In this document: one piece after another, positions 1 to 10,645 of the stretch
How positions within the stretch are numbered: the first letter of the stretch is position 1
Layout: each line of letters starts with the position of its first letter
Origin: Syngnathus acus
Lineage: Eukaryota; Chordata; Actinopteri; Syngnathiformes; Syngnathidae
Direction: 5' to 3'
Length of the DNA stretch: 64,000 nt
Assembly (NCBI RefSeq): GCF_901709675.1
Contig: NC_051092.1
Location: 9,070,491 to 9,134,490, forward strand
Translations under genes and position numbers: made by a program
Notes under the pieces: generated by a model
Told to the model about the DNA's origin: nothing
What the model saw: only the letters and a program-made list of their open reading frames with translations
The model's database searches: none

Positions 1-2268
1 AACTTGTAGATGCCACACATTGCAGAAGGTCAAAATGTTATTTTTACGTTTAGACACGACTCTTGATGGTTGCCGACAACAACACACATCCCTTCCTTGA
101 TTTTCCACACTTGACCTGTCATTGGCCAATCATTCCCCAGCGTAGAACACGCTAAGATTTTCCTGGAAGCACTTATTTGAATCCAGTGACACACTTTACA
201 ATACTGATTTGGAAATGCTCTATCCGATTCAACTTGTTAGGTGATTGTGATTAAAATGATGCAGTTGGGAGTGACACGTGCTTTAAGGCACGACTGAAAG
301 GAAATGTTTCTTTTGTTCCTTTGCAAAGAACCCAAACTAATCCAAATAAATGCAGGCTGTGAATAAAAATAACAGTCAAATACAGTGGTGAGAAGACAGG
401 GCTAGCTATTCGAAACACTGACTGATATCCAATTACAATCTAAATTCTAACATTTGTTCTATAAAATGGTATTACTTTACAATTCGTGTGTTGGCTACAC
501 TGCTACTCAGTAGCAATTTTACTGTGGCTGTTAGATCAAATCAGATTTCAGCCCCTATGTGCTGCCATTTCAATGTTATCTGCTCAGAGTGTTCACATTA
601 GCGCTGGCCACTTTAACTTCAACTCTAAACAAGAGGACAGTTTCTTGAACCCATCAGATTAGTCCGTGCGGGACATGAGGGCAGCCACCACCAAAATGTT
701 CTATGAATGTTAGATCTTCAGCCCACCCAATACAGTCTTCAACCTAATCTGCTCAAAATCCATATCGAGTCGGTTAGCAATCCTGAATTTTAGTATGCAA
801 GATAGTTACAAAAGTGAAGAAAGGTGAAGACCAAAAGTGGGCTTAATGATGTCGCTTGCCATCTTCTCTTCCTCATTGAGCACAAGTGCACACACAGGAC
901 GCTCTCTTCATCCCTCCGGCAGCTGCAGTCGGAGCCACTGTTGCGCTCTTGGCTCCAAGGTGCTCTTGGCAGCACTTGTAAACTGTGCGTACGTGACCAC
1001 AGAGTATGCGAACAAGTCGGCTTGTGTGGACTCTTTTGTGCGTTCGGAAGCGATGCGAGCCAAATCTTGTTCCAGAGAGGATGAGGGGATAGAGGGTCAC
1101 TTATGCTGATGACCTTCCGGTGACCTTTACAAGTCACCGAGCGTGATGAAGAGCTCATCGCCTGTTGCTGGTGTTGACACATGGATCACGCGTCTATGCA
1201 GACACTACGATCTAACATTGTTGCCGGTTATTCTATGTAGTATGTATCTGTCATCAAGAAGAGATGTCACCAGACTTTTCAGCCAGGCCAAACAATAAAT
1301 ATACTGCCAATGCATACTTCTGGTTCATTCATAGTCTGCCACACCATATCCATGCTATTTGTTGCCCTGGCTGTAGGTCAAGCGTGAGGCCTAAACCCAT
1401 CAAGTGCAAAATCCCACCCATGGCTTCTATCACGGATTACCTTCAATAATATGGAAATAGTCCTTGTTGATCACATGATCTCCTTTGAGGCTTCGCAGAC
1501 GCTTCATTATAGGACAGGCGGGGCGACGGCAGACCTGCATAGCTGCCATTCTTTGACAAAGTCTCTGGAACGGGACAGAGGTAGACACACTAGCTCTCAC
1601 CGCAGACTCTTTAATTGCAGATGGTGCAATTAATATGGCCTGACATTTACTGTGTCTAATGGCATTCTGTCGCTGCACATGTCAACGTAAGTAGGATCAC
1701 GTGAATAAAATGCTGCGCTGAGTGTCACAAGGAAATAGTACACATTTTATTGCACCACAGGTATGCCAGAGATGTCGTTGATACTATTTTTAGCCAGATC
1801 TTATTGTTACCAAGATGCATTCTTCCAAACAGGAAGTGAAGGTGCAATGTAACCATTGATAACATAACTGACTAGTGGAAAATGCATGCTAGAAGTTTTT
1901 CTTTTTTTCTTCCTCCAACAGTTCCTCCGGCAACACTATGTTTGACACTCATCAGCCATTTGTTCTTTTTCCCACGCTGCTGAATGCCACCCGTGCGCAC
2001 ACACTGGGCTTATCGGAACAATGCTTCAAATAGCTGCTCGAGTCTCATCGCGAGGGCATGTGACCAAAGAGCAAAAGGCGCAGTTATGACTTTACAACTG
2101 GTTCCCAAGAGTGTGCGTGTTTGCGTGCACGCGTGTGCATCTGTGTGCCACAGTGCAGCTGTTACCTGCGGGCTCTGCTGTGCATGTCAGCAGGCCATCA
2201 CAGCAAGCTCAGCTACGCTGCTCCCTATTGTCGTCCGGGCTATGTATAGCGCAGGAGACTTTCACCAG
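1..2268. other. Intergenic stretch, no supported gene
   Basis: AT-rich sequence without splice-bounded exons that I recognise. The 790-1182 segment is GC-richer and open in several frames on both strands; the longest protein-like reading on the - strand is listed separately as a weak candidate. A GT-rich patch lies near 2105-2150. Confidence 0.5.
908..1096 (-). other. Weak candidate exon or gene remnant, unidentified
   Basis: A - strand reading frame is open from a stop just above 1096 down to a TGA at 908-910. Its composition is protein-like: a charged stretch with LEQDLARIASERTKE, then FAYSVVTYAQF, ending WLRLQLPEG. I do not recognise a family. There is no good polypyrimidine tract with AG upstream, and other frames over the same bases are also open, so chance in GC-richer DNA is a serious alternative. 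It could be the last exon of a gene to the right or a pseudogene fragment. Confidence 0.15.
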
Positions 2269-2627
2269 TGAGTGAACGATCCGTTCAGAAGAACGAATCT
2301 TTTCAGTGAACGAGAGTGAATGAATCACTTCCTAAAGTGATTCGTTCTTTTTTCAGTCCATATGACTTCAACCAGTAGGTGTCGGTAATGCACATTGAAG
2401 CTGGTGCCATCTCGCCGTAAAACAAAACGAAGAAGAAAATGACATAACTTCCTGTTCACGAACGAGTTGTGAATTGCATTTCCTGTTCGCCAACCGAACG
2501 GATCTGTGAGTGAACGAGTCAGTGAATGAGTGATTTGCATTTCCAGTTCATCGCGAAAACGGATCAGTGAGGGAACGGATCAGTAAGGGAACGAATCCCG
2601 ACTTTACCGTTCGCGAACGAGTTAAAA
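2269..2627 (+). repeat. Left arm of a long inverted repeat
   Basis: This segment is closely similar to the reverse complement of 5357-5692. Shared blocks include the start GTGAGTGAAC, the motif AAGAACGAATCTTTTCA, the block with AAAATGACATAACTTCCTGTT, and the inner GTTCGCGAACG palindrome. It is studded with GAACGA/TCGTTC half-sites that can pair locally. Two arms of about 340-360 bp separated by about 2.7 kb suggest a foldback-type DNA transposon or two opposed copies of one element. No transposase reading frame is visible between them. Confidence 0.75.
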
Positions 2628-2834
2628 CTTTTTCCCTAATGAAATGGTCTGTGATTAGGGAGACCTCATGGACACTTCAATAGGTACACTACACGAGGTA
2701 AAAATAAATAAATGAATAAATAAATAAGAAAGTGTAGCGAACGATTCGGTAAACGATTCTTTTGAACAAATCTTTTGAGTGAACCGATTCTAAAGATTCA
2801 GTTCACTTGAGAACTGGAATGCACATCATTAGTA

Positions 2835-3048
2835 CAAAAGAGTGCAGACGGCCTAGACCGCCAGGTTGAAATAACCGACTGGTTAGTGACACGGGCTCTT
2901 GCTCGGTAAGGACTTGGTTCGATCCCAGGTGTGAGCATATACCCAAATGTGTTTTTAGAATTGGAACCTCGCTTTGAATAAGTATATGCAAACAAATGCA
3001 AGTATTTATGTAGAAATACATAAGGTGGCCCCGTCTGCACTCTTTTCA
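2835..3048 (+). repeat. tRNA-derived SINE head inside short inverted repeats
   Basis: Positions 2880-2890 (TGGTTAGTGAC) resemble an internal pol III A box and 2916-2926 (GGTTCGATCCC) match a B box, at the spacing expected in a tRNA-derived SINE. The segment is enclosed by AAAAGAGTGCAGACGG at about 2835-2851 and its reverse complement at about 3032-3048. Inverted termini are not typical of SINEs, so either a SINE inserted into a TIR element or a SINE head was captured by one. No complete tRNA cloverleaf with an acceptor stem is evident, so I do not call a tRNA gene. Confidence 0.55.
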
Positions 3049-3056
3049 AGTGTACC

Positions 3057-3340
3057 TAATAACAGGCCACTTTATTAGGGAAATATCATGGTCAAAGGTC
3101 ACAGGTGTCAAACTCCAGTCCTCGGGGCCGCATTCCAACATGTTTTCCAAGATTCCCTCGTTAAGTGCACCTGTGTGAAAAGTTTTAGCTCCTGCAGTCA
3201 TGAAGATGAACAAAATCTTTTCACGCAGGTGCGTTTAACGAGGGTAACTTGTAAAACATATTGGAACGCGGCCCCGAGGAGTAGAGCTTGACACCTGTGA
3301 CCTTTGACCATGATATTTCCCTAATAAAGTGGCCTGTTAT
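3057..3340 (+). repeat. Palindromic TIR element (founder-like copy)
   Basis: The left half starts CTAATAACAGGCCACTTTAT and runs through a GGTCAAAGGTCACAGGTGTC block; the right half (about 3255-3340) is its near-exact reverse complement. The terminus with GGTGTCAAACTCCAGTCCTC resembles a common fish hAT-type miniature element, apparently nested inside an outer repeat with CCTAATAAAGTGGCC ends. An inner hairpin with the arm CCCTCGTTAAGTGCACCTG sits at the centre. This copy differs in loop sequence from the four tandem units that follow, so it may be the source copy. Confidence 0.65.
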
Positions 3341-4215
3341 TAGGTACACTTGAAAATGGCGGTGTACCTAATGGACTGTCCGTGTGATTCCCTCGTTAAG
3401 TGCACCTGCGTGAAAAGTTTTAGCTCCTGCGGAACGTGAAAGGGGCTAAAACTTTTCACGCAGGTGTGTTTAACGAGGGTAACTTGGAAAACATATTGGA
3501 ACGCGGCCCCGAGGAGTAGAGCTTGACACCTGTGACCTTTGACCATGATATTTCCCTAATAAAGTGGCCTGTTATTAGGTACACTTGAAAATGGCGGTGT
3601 ACCTAATGGACTGTCCGTGTGATTCCCTCGTTAAGTGCACCTGCGTGAAAAGTTTTAGCTCCTGCGGAACGTGAAAGGGGCTAAAACTTTTCACGCAGGT
3701 GTGTTTAACGAGGGTAACTTGGAAAACATATTGGAACGTGGCCCCGAGGAGTAGAGCTTGACACCTGTGACCTTTGACCATAATATTTCCCTAATAAAGT
3801 GGCCTGTTATTAGGTACACTTGAAAATGGCGGTGTACCTAATGGAGTGTCCGTGTGATTCCCTCGTTAAGTGCACCTGCGTGAAAAGTTTTAGCTCCTGC
3901 GGAACGTGAAAGGGGCTAAAACTTTTCACGCAGGTGTGTTTAACGAGGGTAACTTGGAAAACATATTGGAACGCGGCCCCGAGGAGTAGAGCTTGACACC
4001 TGTGACCTTTGACCATAATATTTCCCTAATAAAGTGGCCTGTTATTAGGTACACTTGAAAATGGCGGTGTACCTAATGGAGTGTCCGTGTGATTCCCTCG
4101 TTAAGTGCACCTGCGTGAAAAGTTTTAGCTCCTGCGGAACGTGAAAGGGGCTAAAACTTTTCACGCAGGTGTGTTTAACGAGGGTAACTTGGAAAACATA
4201 TTGGAACGCGGCCCC
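3314..4215 (+). repeat. Tandem array of four 235-bp units, each with a long hairpin
   Basis: Units start at 3314, 3549, 3784 and 4019, an exact 235-bp period; the last is cut short near 4215. Units are almost identical, with a few substitutions such as GGACTGTCC versus GGAGTGTCC and CATGATA versus CATAATA. Each carries two near-complementary 35-bp arms (3390-3424 and 3445-3479 in unit 1) around a loop of about 20 bp, which could extrude as a stable hairpin. The high identity indicates recent expansion by unequal exchange or replication slippage. The short open frames on the - strand in each unit only mirror the repeat. Confidence 0.9.
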
Positions 4216-4245
4216 TTGAGGACTGGAGGTCGACACCACTGGTTT

Positions 4246-4660
4246 AAGTGAAAGTGCCACACCCGCCCTCACCCCCACTTTCTGATTGGCTGTTTAATCT
4301 GTGACGTCACTCGGACACTCCATTAGGTACACTACCATTTTTAGGTGTTCCTAATAACAGGCCACTTCATTAGGGAAAAATCATGGTCAAAGCTTAAATA
4401 AAAGTGAAAAGTGCCACACCCGCCCTCACCCCCACTTTCTGATTGGCTGGTTGATCTGTGACGTCACTCGGACACTCCATTAGGTACACTGCCATTTTTA
4501 GGTGTTCCTAATAACAGGCCACTTCATTAGGGAAAAATCATGGTCAAAGCTTAAATGAAATTGAAAAGTGCCACACCTGCCCTCACCCCAACTTTCTGAT
4601 TGGCTGTTTGATCTGTGACGTCACTCGGACACTCGATTAGGTACACCGTCATTTTCAGGT
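4246..4660 (+). repeat. Three 157-bp tandem units with a CRE palindrome
   Basis: A second array with a different unit follows directly. The ACTTTCT landmark falls at 4277, 4434 and 4591, a 157-bp period. Every unit has CTGATTGGCTG, a CCAAT-box core on the reverse strand, followed about 15 bp later by TGACGTCA (4302-4309, 4459-4466, 4616-4623), the full cAMP-response element. The CCTAATAACAGGCCACTT end of the neighbouring element recurs between units. No transcript is evident. Confidence 0.85.
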
Positions 4661-4851
4661 TCGTTCGCGAAGATTCACCAGTGAGTGACAGACAGCGTTG
4701 CTGCTCTGCCAGCCGACACACGTTATGCCGACATTGATGTTTTAATTTTGTATTTGTTGGATTGTAGTTGATGGTGTTATTATACCGAATGTGTTTGTGT
4801 TTGAATAAAAGGATAAAGGAAAAAAAATCCGTTATGCCGACATTTGTTATT

Positions 4852-5155
4852 TTGGGGGACACCAACTCATATAACGTAAAACACATACATATTGTCATAT
4901 AAAGCAGTTAACCAAATGTCTAATTTTTGTTTTAATTGGCGAATATAAAAATAAGGAATAAAACACCAGACAAGTTTTAACACAAATGTTTATTAAAATA
5001 ATAATAACAAAAGTAAATTTCAAACCAGCAATCTGATGTGAAATTGCAGTAGATACATTGGATCATAATATTTAGGCGTATATATGCATACACGTTATTT
5101 AAAAACTACTATAAGTGTTATAAAATAAAGAGAACAAAGAGAAGCATAATCTCCC
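4852..5155 (+). repeat. Direct duplication, copy 1
   Basis: Matches 5747-6095 in the same orientation, with shared blocks such as GGGGGACACCAAC, CATATTGTCATATAAAGCAG, GGAATAAAACACCAGACAAG and CAAACCAGCAATCT. The copies differ by scattered substitutions and an ATAATAATTATAAT-type expansion in copy 2. Copy 1 lies inside the inverted-repeat pair and copy 2 just outside its right arm. Confidence 0.8.
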
Positions 5156-5356
5156 CGTTTTTGCATAACGGCGCAGTCCTTCATGCAAGAAAGTTAGCCG
5201 TTAGCTCGGAGAAAACGTGCATAAAAGAATTGGTGAGTGGTTCTTTCTTTCCTTGGCAAATCGTAAATCTCCATTCTGGTCTACATAGTTCACGCCAGGA
5301 GGCGTTCACTGACTGATCAGTTGATGCACGGGGGGAAGGAGGGCATTTCACCCATT

Positions 5357-5692
5357 GACTCGTTCGCGAACGGGAAAGTCAGAATTCGTTCCCTCACTGA
5401 TCCGTTCTCGCGATTAACTTCAAATGCAAATCACTCACTGACTCGTTCACGCACAGATCTGTTCGGTTGGCGAACAGGAAATGCAATTCACAACTCGTTC
5501 GTGAACAGGAAGTTATGTCATTTTCTTCTTCGTTTTGTTTTACGGCGAGGTGGCACCAGCTTCAATGCGCATTACCGACACCCACAGGTTGAAGTCATAT
5601 AAACTGAAAAAAGAACAAATCACTTTAGGAAGTTATTCGTTCACTCTCATTCAATGAAAAGATTCGTTCTTTTGAACGAACAGTTCACTCAC
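5357..5692 (-). repeat. Right arm of a long inverted repeat
   Basis: Reverse complement partner of 2269-2627. It runs from the GTTCGCGAACG palindrome outward to GTTCACTCAC and includes the GTTTTGTTTTACGGCGAGGTGG block that pairs with CTCGCCGTAAAACAAAAC on the left. Substitutions between the arms show they are not freshly made. The open reading frame over this arm has no recognisable protein content. Confidence 0.75.
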
Positions 5693-5746
5693 GAGCCAAC
5701 ACATTTTGTACGTGTCAAGAATGTGTATTTACTACTTGCTCTTTAA

Positions 5747-6095
5747 ATTGGGGGACACCAACACATATTCACAACGTAAAACACATATACATATTGTCAT
5801 ATAAAGCAGTTAACAAAATGTCAGATTTTTATGTTTTCATGCCCAAAAAATAAAAACAAGGAATAAAACACCAGACAAGTTTTATGTTTAAATGTTTATT
5901 AAAATAATAATGATAAAATAATAATTATAATAAAAGTAAATTTCAAACCAGCAATCTAATGTGAAATTTCAGTAGATATATTGGATAACAATATTTAGGT
6001 GTGTATATGCATACGTCATTTAAAAACTACTGTAAGTGTTATAAAATAAAGTTTACCCAAAGAGAAGTACATTGCCACATCTCCGTTATGAGGAT
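5747..6095 (+). repeat. Direct duplication, copy 2
   Basis: Second copy of 4852-5155. The duplication brackets the right inverted-repeat arm, as expected if the arm inserted into or was duplicated with this unit. The content is AT-rich and non-coding. Confidence 0.8.
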
Positions 6096-9000
6096 TTGTG
6101 CACTTGCTTATTTTTACTTCCCCTTTTGAAAATATTGATTCTTTAAGATTCACTTAAGTTGTACAGTTTATGTGACACATGAACAATGGGAAACACGTAG
6201 AATTAGGTTTGAATGATATTATGTTTTATGTATTATGACTTGTGTTTCACCATTATGCAATTATTCTCAAATTGTGGGACTGTGGAATTTTCTTTTAAAC
6301 TGATACTTAAAATATGTGATAAATAAATAAACAAATGAATAGATGAATGAAAAAATAAGGGAACAGAAGATTTCTTTTTTTTTCAATGGGCGATTTGAGG
6401 TCAAATTAATGTTTGAGGTTTCGTTGTATTAAATTTATTCCCAAAATGTGTACCCTGTGTACAAATGTTGACACACACAATCACTAACAACAACGTTAGA
6501 CATGAAACCGTTACATCTGTTGTTGTGCATTCATTGACTGGACTTGCCTTTACCCCAATGACTGGAATAAGTAACACCCCACAAGTGTACTCTAAGGGTG
6601 GGGCTTAGGGCCAAAAATAAAATAATTATACGACTTCTTAAGCCATCCATTCATCCATTCTTATCTTCTTAATCCACCCATCCATTCTCTTCCTGTTGAG
6701 GAGGTCACAAGGAGCTGGAGTGGAGCCTATCCCAGCTGGGCAAAGATGTGTAAAGATGAATTACACCCTGACCTGGTCACCAGACTGTTCAGAATTAGTC
6801 AAGGAATATTTATACAGTATTTATTACAGTTACTATCACACAGGTTCTGACACATATGGATAATTATAACCAGTTATTTTCAACGCAAACTATTTAAAGC
6901 TAATATAATGTGTGTTTTCAGTGCTGTGATTCACAATAAACAAAACAGGCACTTCATGCCCCAACAAGACAAGCAAACACCTCTCACCTGATGTATCACC
7001 CGCTGCCTCCGGCTGAAAAAACTGCTGAAAAGAGAAAGAAACAAAAAAGAGTTTCTGGGGGGTGTCTTTTTATGTCATAATTACTATCCTCCTCTGTATT
7101 TGCACATGGCATGTTATCATGTTTCCGTTATGTGTCCCAGGCGCCACAGTTTAGTCTATGTACAAAGAGCGGGGGCCGGAAAGTGCTGATGTTAACTTCA
7201 AGGCTGCCACAACGCTCAGGACAAAACAAAACTCCTCCAGGATCCATTTTACACACTCCCACAAGCGGTGACACGTTCAGTTTTTATGATCGCTGCAATT
7301 TGGCGCCCACACGATAGGGTTGTGCTCTCCGTTATTATTTCCAGCCAATGATGTCATTTTGGTACAATTGCTTCTTAAGGTTTTTAGAGTCCAAAATGAT
7401 GATGCTTTAAAAATATTCCAAATCGTTCTCAAAAACTGACAGACAACACAAATCATTTTAAAGATCGAAATAAAATTGCTGCTAACAACTTAGATCAGGA
7501 GATTCCTATGTCCTGGTAACTTTATCATGTGGTTTGACGGAGTTCATCATACTAATTGCTCCATGCCTGCAAGGCTATCCATTATAGTATTTATGTTTTG
7601 TCATTTAAAACTCTATCTGATCTCACTTTGTAGTATACTTCATGTCTCCTTTGACAAACACTCATGCATGGAGTCCAACTGAGTCACTGGGTCTTCCTTT
7701 GGCAAGCAAAGTGTTCCACTGCAGCTTGCTGCCGCCCACGCTGAGTCACAGAGCCCGGGCATGCCTTCACCACAAAGTATCCTCAAAACAGTCACACCAG
7801 GTGCGCACACCTCCAGGCAACACCAAAGATCCCTAAATCAAAGTGAGGAGGAAGGATCAACAGATGAGTGGTGCCATTTTCTGAATGAAAATGGATTAAC
7901 GAAATAGACAGACAGACAGACAGACCTGGAGCTCCACGAGGTTCCTCGAGGGGTCAGGCTTGTTTGCAGTGGAGACTTGATGACTGTCAGCTTCTTAAAC
8001 AAACTCCAGGAGACGGGCGATGCACAGCAAACATGAGTCATGTGATGAAGTCAGTTCTAGAATGAGGTGCATGTGAGGATAATAACATAGCAAAAGGAAA
8101 ATGGCGTCATTTTGACTCATAATTGTTACTTTGTGAGTGGAACTTTTTTTTTTTTTTTTTTTACAAAGGAAAGTATATTGTCCTTGCCACTGTCTTTGTG
8201 TCTTGTGAAACAGTGAAGCAACACCAAAGTTTTTGACTCCCTTATTCCTCCATTACTGTGTGCTTTAGTGCCTCAGTCTCGTTTGGGTGTGTCTTTTAGT
8301 GGCTTGACAGCCACCCACACCAAAACATTTCCCTGAAAACTTGATCAGGGGCCACCAGACCTCATCATTATTAAATATTCTGGGTAAAATTGCTTTTGGA
8401 GCTAAATTTGCATCTTTATTATGGTGTTGGAAAACAGTGACCAATAATAAGACCTATATAGTGGAGATTGAAGGAACTAGGTCATCAGGGGTGCTGAAGG
8501 AAATGAAACTGTTTCACTTGATTTGTCTGAAAATTATTAGTTATTTATTGAAAGCATATCTATCACATTGGCATACAATGTGAGGTAGAACAATTCAATG
8601 ATTTTTCATTAGATGGCAGAGGGTACAATAATCATGTCCTGTTGTCATTTATATTGTTAGAGTTGTTGCTGACTTTGGCTGAGAAGCTTCCTCATAGAAA
8701 ACAGTTGAAAATGGAAATAATGCTTTCTAGGGTCGAACTTTCATTTGCTGAACAGGCGATTTGACATGATTTAACTGACGTGCAAGTGCAAAATGTAGTT
8801 AGCTAATGATCATGTGACCAAAAACTGTTGGCCCACATATGTGGGATCTCTGTCAACTTAAAACTAAAATGTGCCATCTCACCTCAAATGTTTTAATTTG
8901 AATCAAAATGACTGTAGTACATTGCACATTTTTGCTATGCAAATGTCATTATCTCCCATCATTGTTTATAATGATAAGGCACATGTCTTTATAGCTTATT

Positions 9001-9390
9001 TAGCATTAATTGGCTGTGCGTAAAAATCACATGATGTACAGGCACATTGTGATTCGTATGGGTTCAGTTTACCCAAAAATGGTGTCTTCCTCCATACTGT
9101 AAATGTAATGGTTCTTTCTCCAGCAAAGAAATTGTAGGATTGAAAACTCCTCCAGATCGAAAAGAATTCTAGTTAAAGGAGGGTTTTGACAACCAAAACT
9201 AGCTGAGAAGGGCACCATTTGGACTGATCCCTAGAGTAGGATGAGGGTTAGTAACTAATTAACATGGTGGGTGTGCCGTGGTTTGGTCCACCTTTTTGGT
9301 CCACTTCCTCTGGCCTCCGAGCCGCCAGCCTTTCGCCCACACACATACAGCCTTGAATCAACCCACTGACAGCTGCTGATGCATTCCCAA
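6096..9390. other. Intergenic region upstream of phlda2
   Basis: No gene supported. Holds a fragment of a common fish interspersed repeat at about 6650-6760 (CATCCATTC runs, then GGAGCTGGAGTGGAGCCTAT), a short CAGA microsatellite near 7907-7926 and a poly-T run at about 8142-8162. The remainder is AT-rich unique sequence. Confidence 0.5.
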
Positions 9391-9396
9391 ACCAAC

Positions 9397-9464
9397 TGAC
9401 GTCAGGTGGGCGGGGCCCAGGCCGGGGCCGGGCTATAAAGGTGCCCTCCACGTTGCGCTTCATT
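9397..9464 (+). promoter_or_regulatory. phlda2 core promoter (CRE, GC box, TATA)
   Basis: A perfect TGACGTCA lies at 9397-9404, directly followed by a GC box (GTGGGCGGGG, 9406-9415) and a TATAAAG element at 9434-9440. The phlda2 ATG is about 125 bp beyond the TATA box, so transcription should start near 9465. A consensus CRE this close to the TATA box suggests induction through CREB/ATF; that is inference from motifs only. Confidence 0.75.
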
Positions 9465-9564
9465 CACAAATAGCTACCGTGGATTACGCCCACACGACGA
9501 AAGGCTCCTTCCTCGTTCACCCAAATTGACCCAGGCAACTTTCGGAAGAACATTTTCCCAAAAA

Positions 9565-9981
9565 ATGAAAATGTCAGCGGCCGAGATCTCCCAGGTGCTC
9601 AAAGAGGGCGAGCTGGAGAAAAGGAGCGACAACTTGCTCCAGTTCTGGAAGAGGAAGACCTGCGTCCTGACCCCCGACAGCCTCAACATGTACGCCGACA
9701 CGCAAAAGCGCTCCAGGGGCAAAGAGCTCAAGTTGCAGCGCATCAAGAAGGTGGACTGCGTGGAGCGCACCGGCAAATTCGTCTACTTCACCATCGTCAC
9801 CACGGACGACAAGGAGATCGACTTCCGCTGCCCGGGCGAGGACAACTGCTGGAATGCTGTGATCACCATGGCTCTCATCGACTACCAAAACCGCAAAGCC
9901 ATCCAAGACTTCAAGACGCGCCAGGACGACGAGAGCGCGTCCCCAGACCAGCATGAGAGGCACATGGCGAGGGCTCCCTGA
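9565..9981 (+). CDS. phlda2: Pleckstrin homology-like domain family A member 2
   Basis: A 138-residue protein, almost entirely one PH domain (about residues 10-115). It opens [20 protein letters not shown], continues with [18 protein letters not shown] and [10 protein letters not shown], and ends in an [14 protein letters not shown] helix followed by a polar tail. These blocks fit PHLDA2 better than PHLDA3 or PHLDA1, and the nearby osbpl5 supports this by synteny. The family consists of small cytoplasmic phosphoinositide-binding proteins that compete with other PH proteins; mammalian PHLDA2 is imprinted and restrains placental growth, a role that cannot be carried over to fish. The first ATG (9565) is chosen; in-frame codons upstream to 9526 lack an ATG. 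The coding region is one GC-rich exon, as in mammals. Confidence 0.95.
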   Translation: MKMSAAEISQVLKEGELEKRSDNLLQFWKRKTCVLTPDSLNMYADTQKRSRGKELKLQRIKKVDCVERTGKFVYFTIVTTDDKEIDFRCPGEDNCWNAVITMALIDYQNRKAIQDFKTRQDDESASPDQHERHMARAP

Positions 9982-10303
9982 GAACCCCCCACCGCAAGCC
10001 TCACTCTCTTCTCCTAATATGGTCAGTTCAAATCCTCGAAATTTTGCTCTAAACGGAATTACAAGGAGCTTTGTATTGTAAACTGTCAATTTGCAATATA
10101 AAACTATTGCGAAATGAAACTAATTCAAATACAAGGGAATACATTTTAAGCACAATAGAACTGCAATGCCAAGGAAATCAAATACTATTAAAAAAAAAAA
10201 ACCCTACACAAAGTAATTCCATCTCCTCTGAAGGCTCGCTTTTATCCTATGACCTAATTCTCCTATAATGTTTCTCAAATCTCATCTCCTTGTTCCCCTT
10301 CAG

Positions 10304-10645
10304 GATGTGTGCGTGGCCCACACAAGAAATAATCATTCAAGGACCAAGCAAAAGGGAAAGATGACGTCATCCAGTCCAGCGATGAAGGATTGTGGACTGA
10401 GCTGTCGCAATGACTCTCCTGTCCGGCAGAGATTTTCCTGACTTCACTCACATGGACTGACCAGTGAAGTTTGCTCTCATTGGAGCAACAGAAAAAGAAG
10501 ATGCCCATAAAAGAATGTCTGTTAATTTATTTGTTTCCAGGATAGTGTCTACTGGTAAACTGCACTTGTTTAAATTATTTGCTTGTTTCAAAGCGTGGTA
10601 TGTGTTTCTATATTTATTTCAATAAATATGTGCATCTTTTTAACA
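10304..10645 (+). other. phlda2: Probable 3'-UTR exon of phlda2
   Basis: A pyrimidine-rich tract ending CCCCTTCAG at 10303 makes a good splice acceptor, and a GTCAGT donor lies after the stop at 10022. Splicing here would reproduce the mammalian arrangement, with the intron just after the coding region. AATAAA at 10621-10626 followed by a T-rich stretch gives a likely polyadenylation site. If the intron is not used, the 3' UTR is simply continuous. Confidence 0.5.

Noticed and set aside
2880-2926. A functional tRNA gene
   Set aside because: A and B boxes are present but no complete acceptor stem or cloverleaf could be formed; it fits a SINE head.
3314-4215. Regularly spaced palindromic units resembling a CRISPR array
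   Set aside because: Units are 235 bp with no unique spacers, there are no cas genes, and the genome is vertebrate; they are transposon-derived tandem repeats.
3340-4278. Four similar 68-77 residue open frames in series on the - strand
   Set aside because: They recur every 235 bp only because the DNA repeats; each crosses the hairpin and has no independent protein signal.
9526-9564. Longer phlda2 N-terminus starting upstream
   Set aside because: The codon at 9526 is TTG, not ATG; the first ATG is at 9565 and the family starts there.
9574-10089. 171-residue frame on the - strand over phlda2
   Set aside because: Antisense of a GC-rich coding exon, without homology or promoter.
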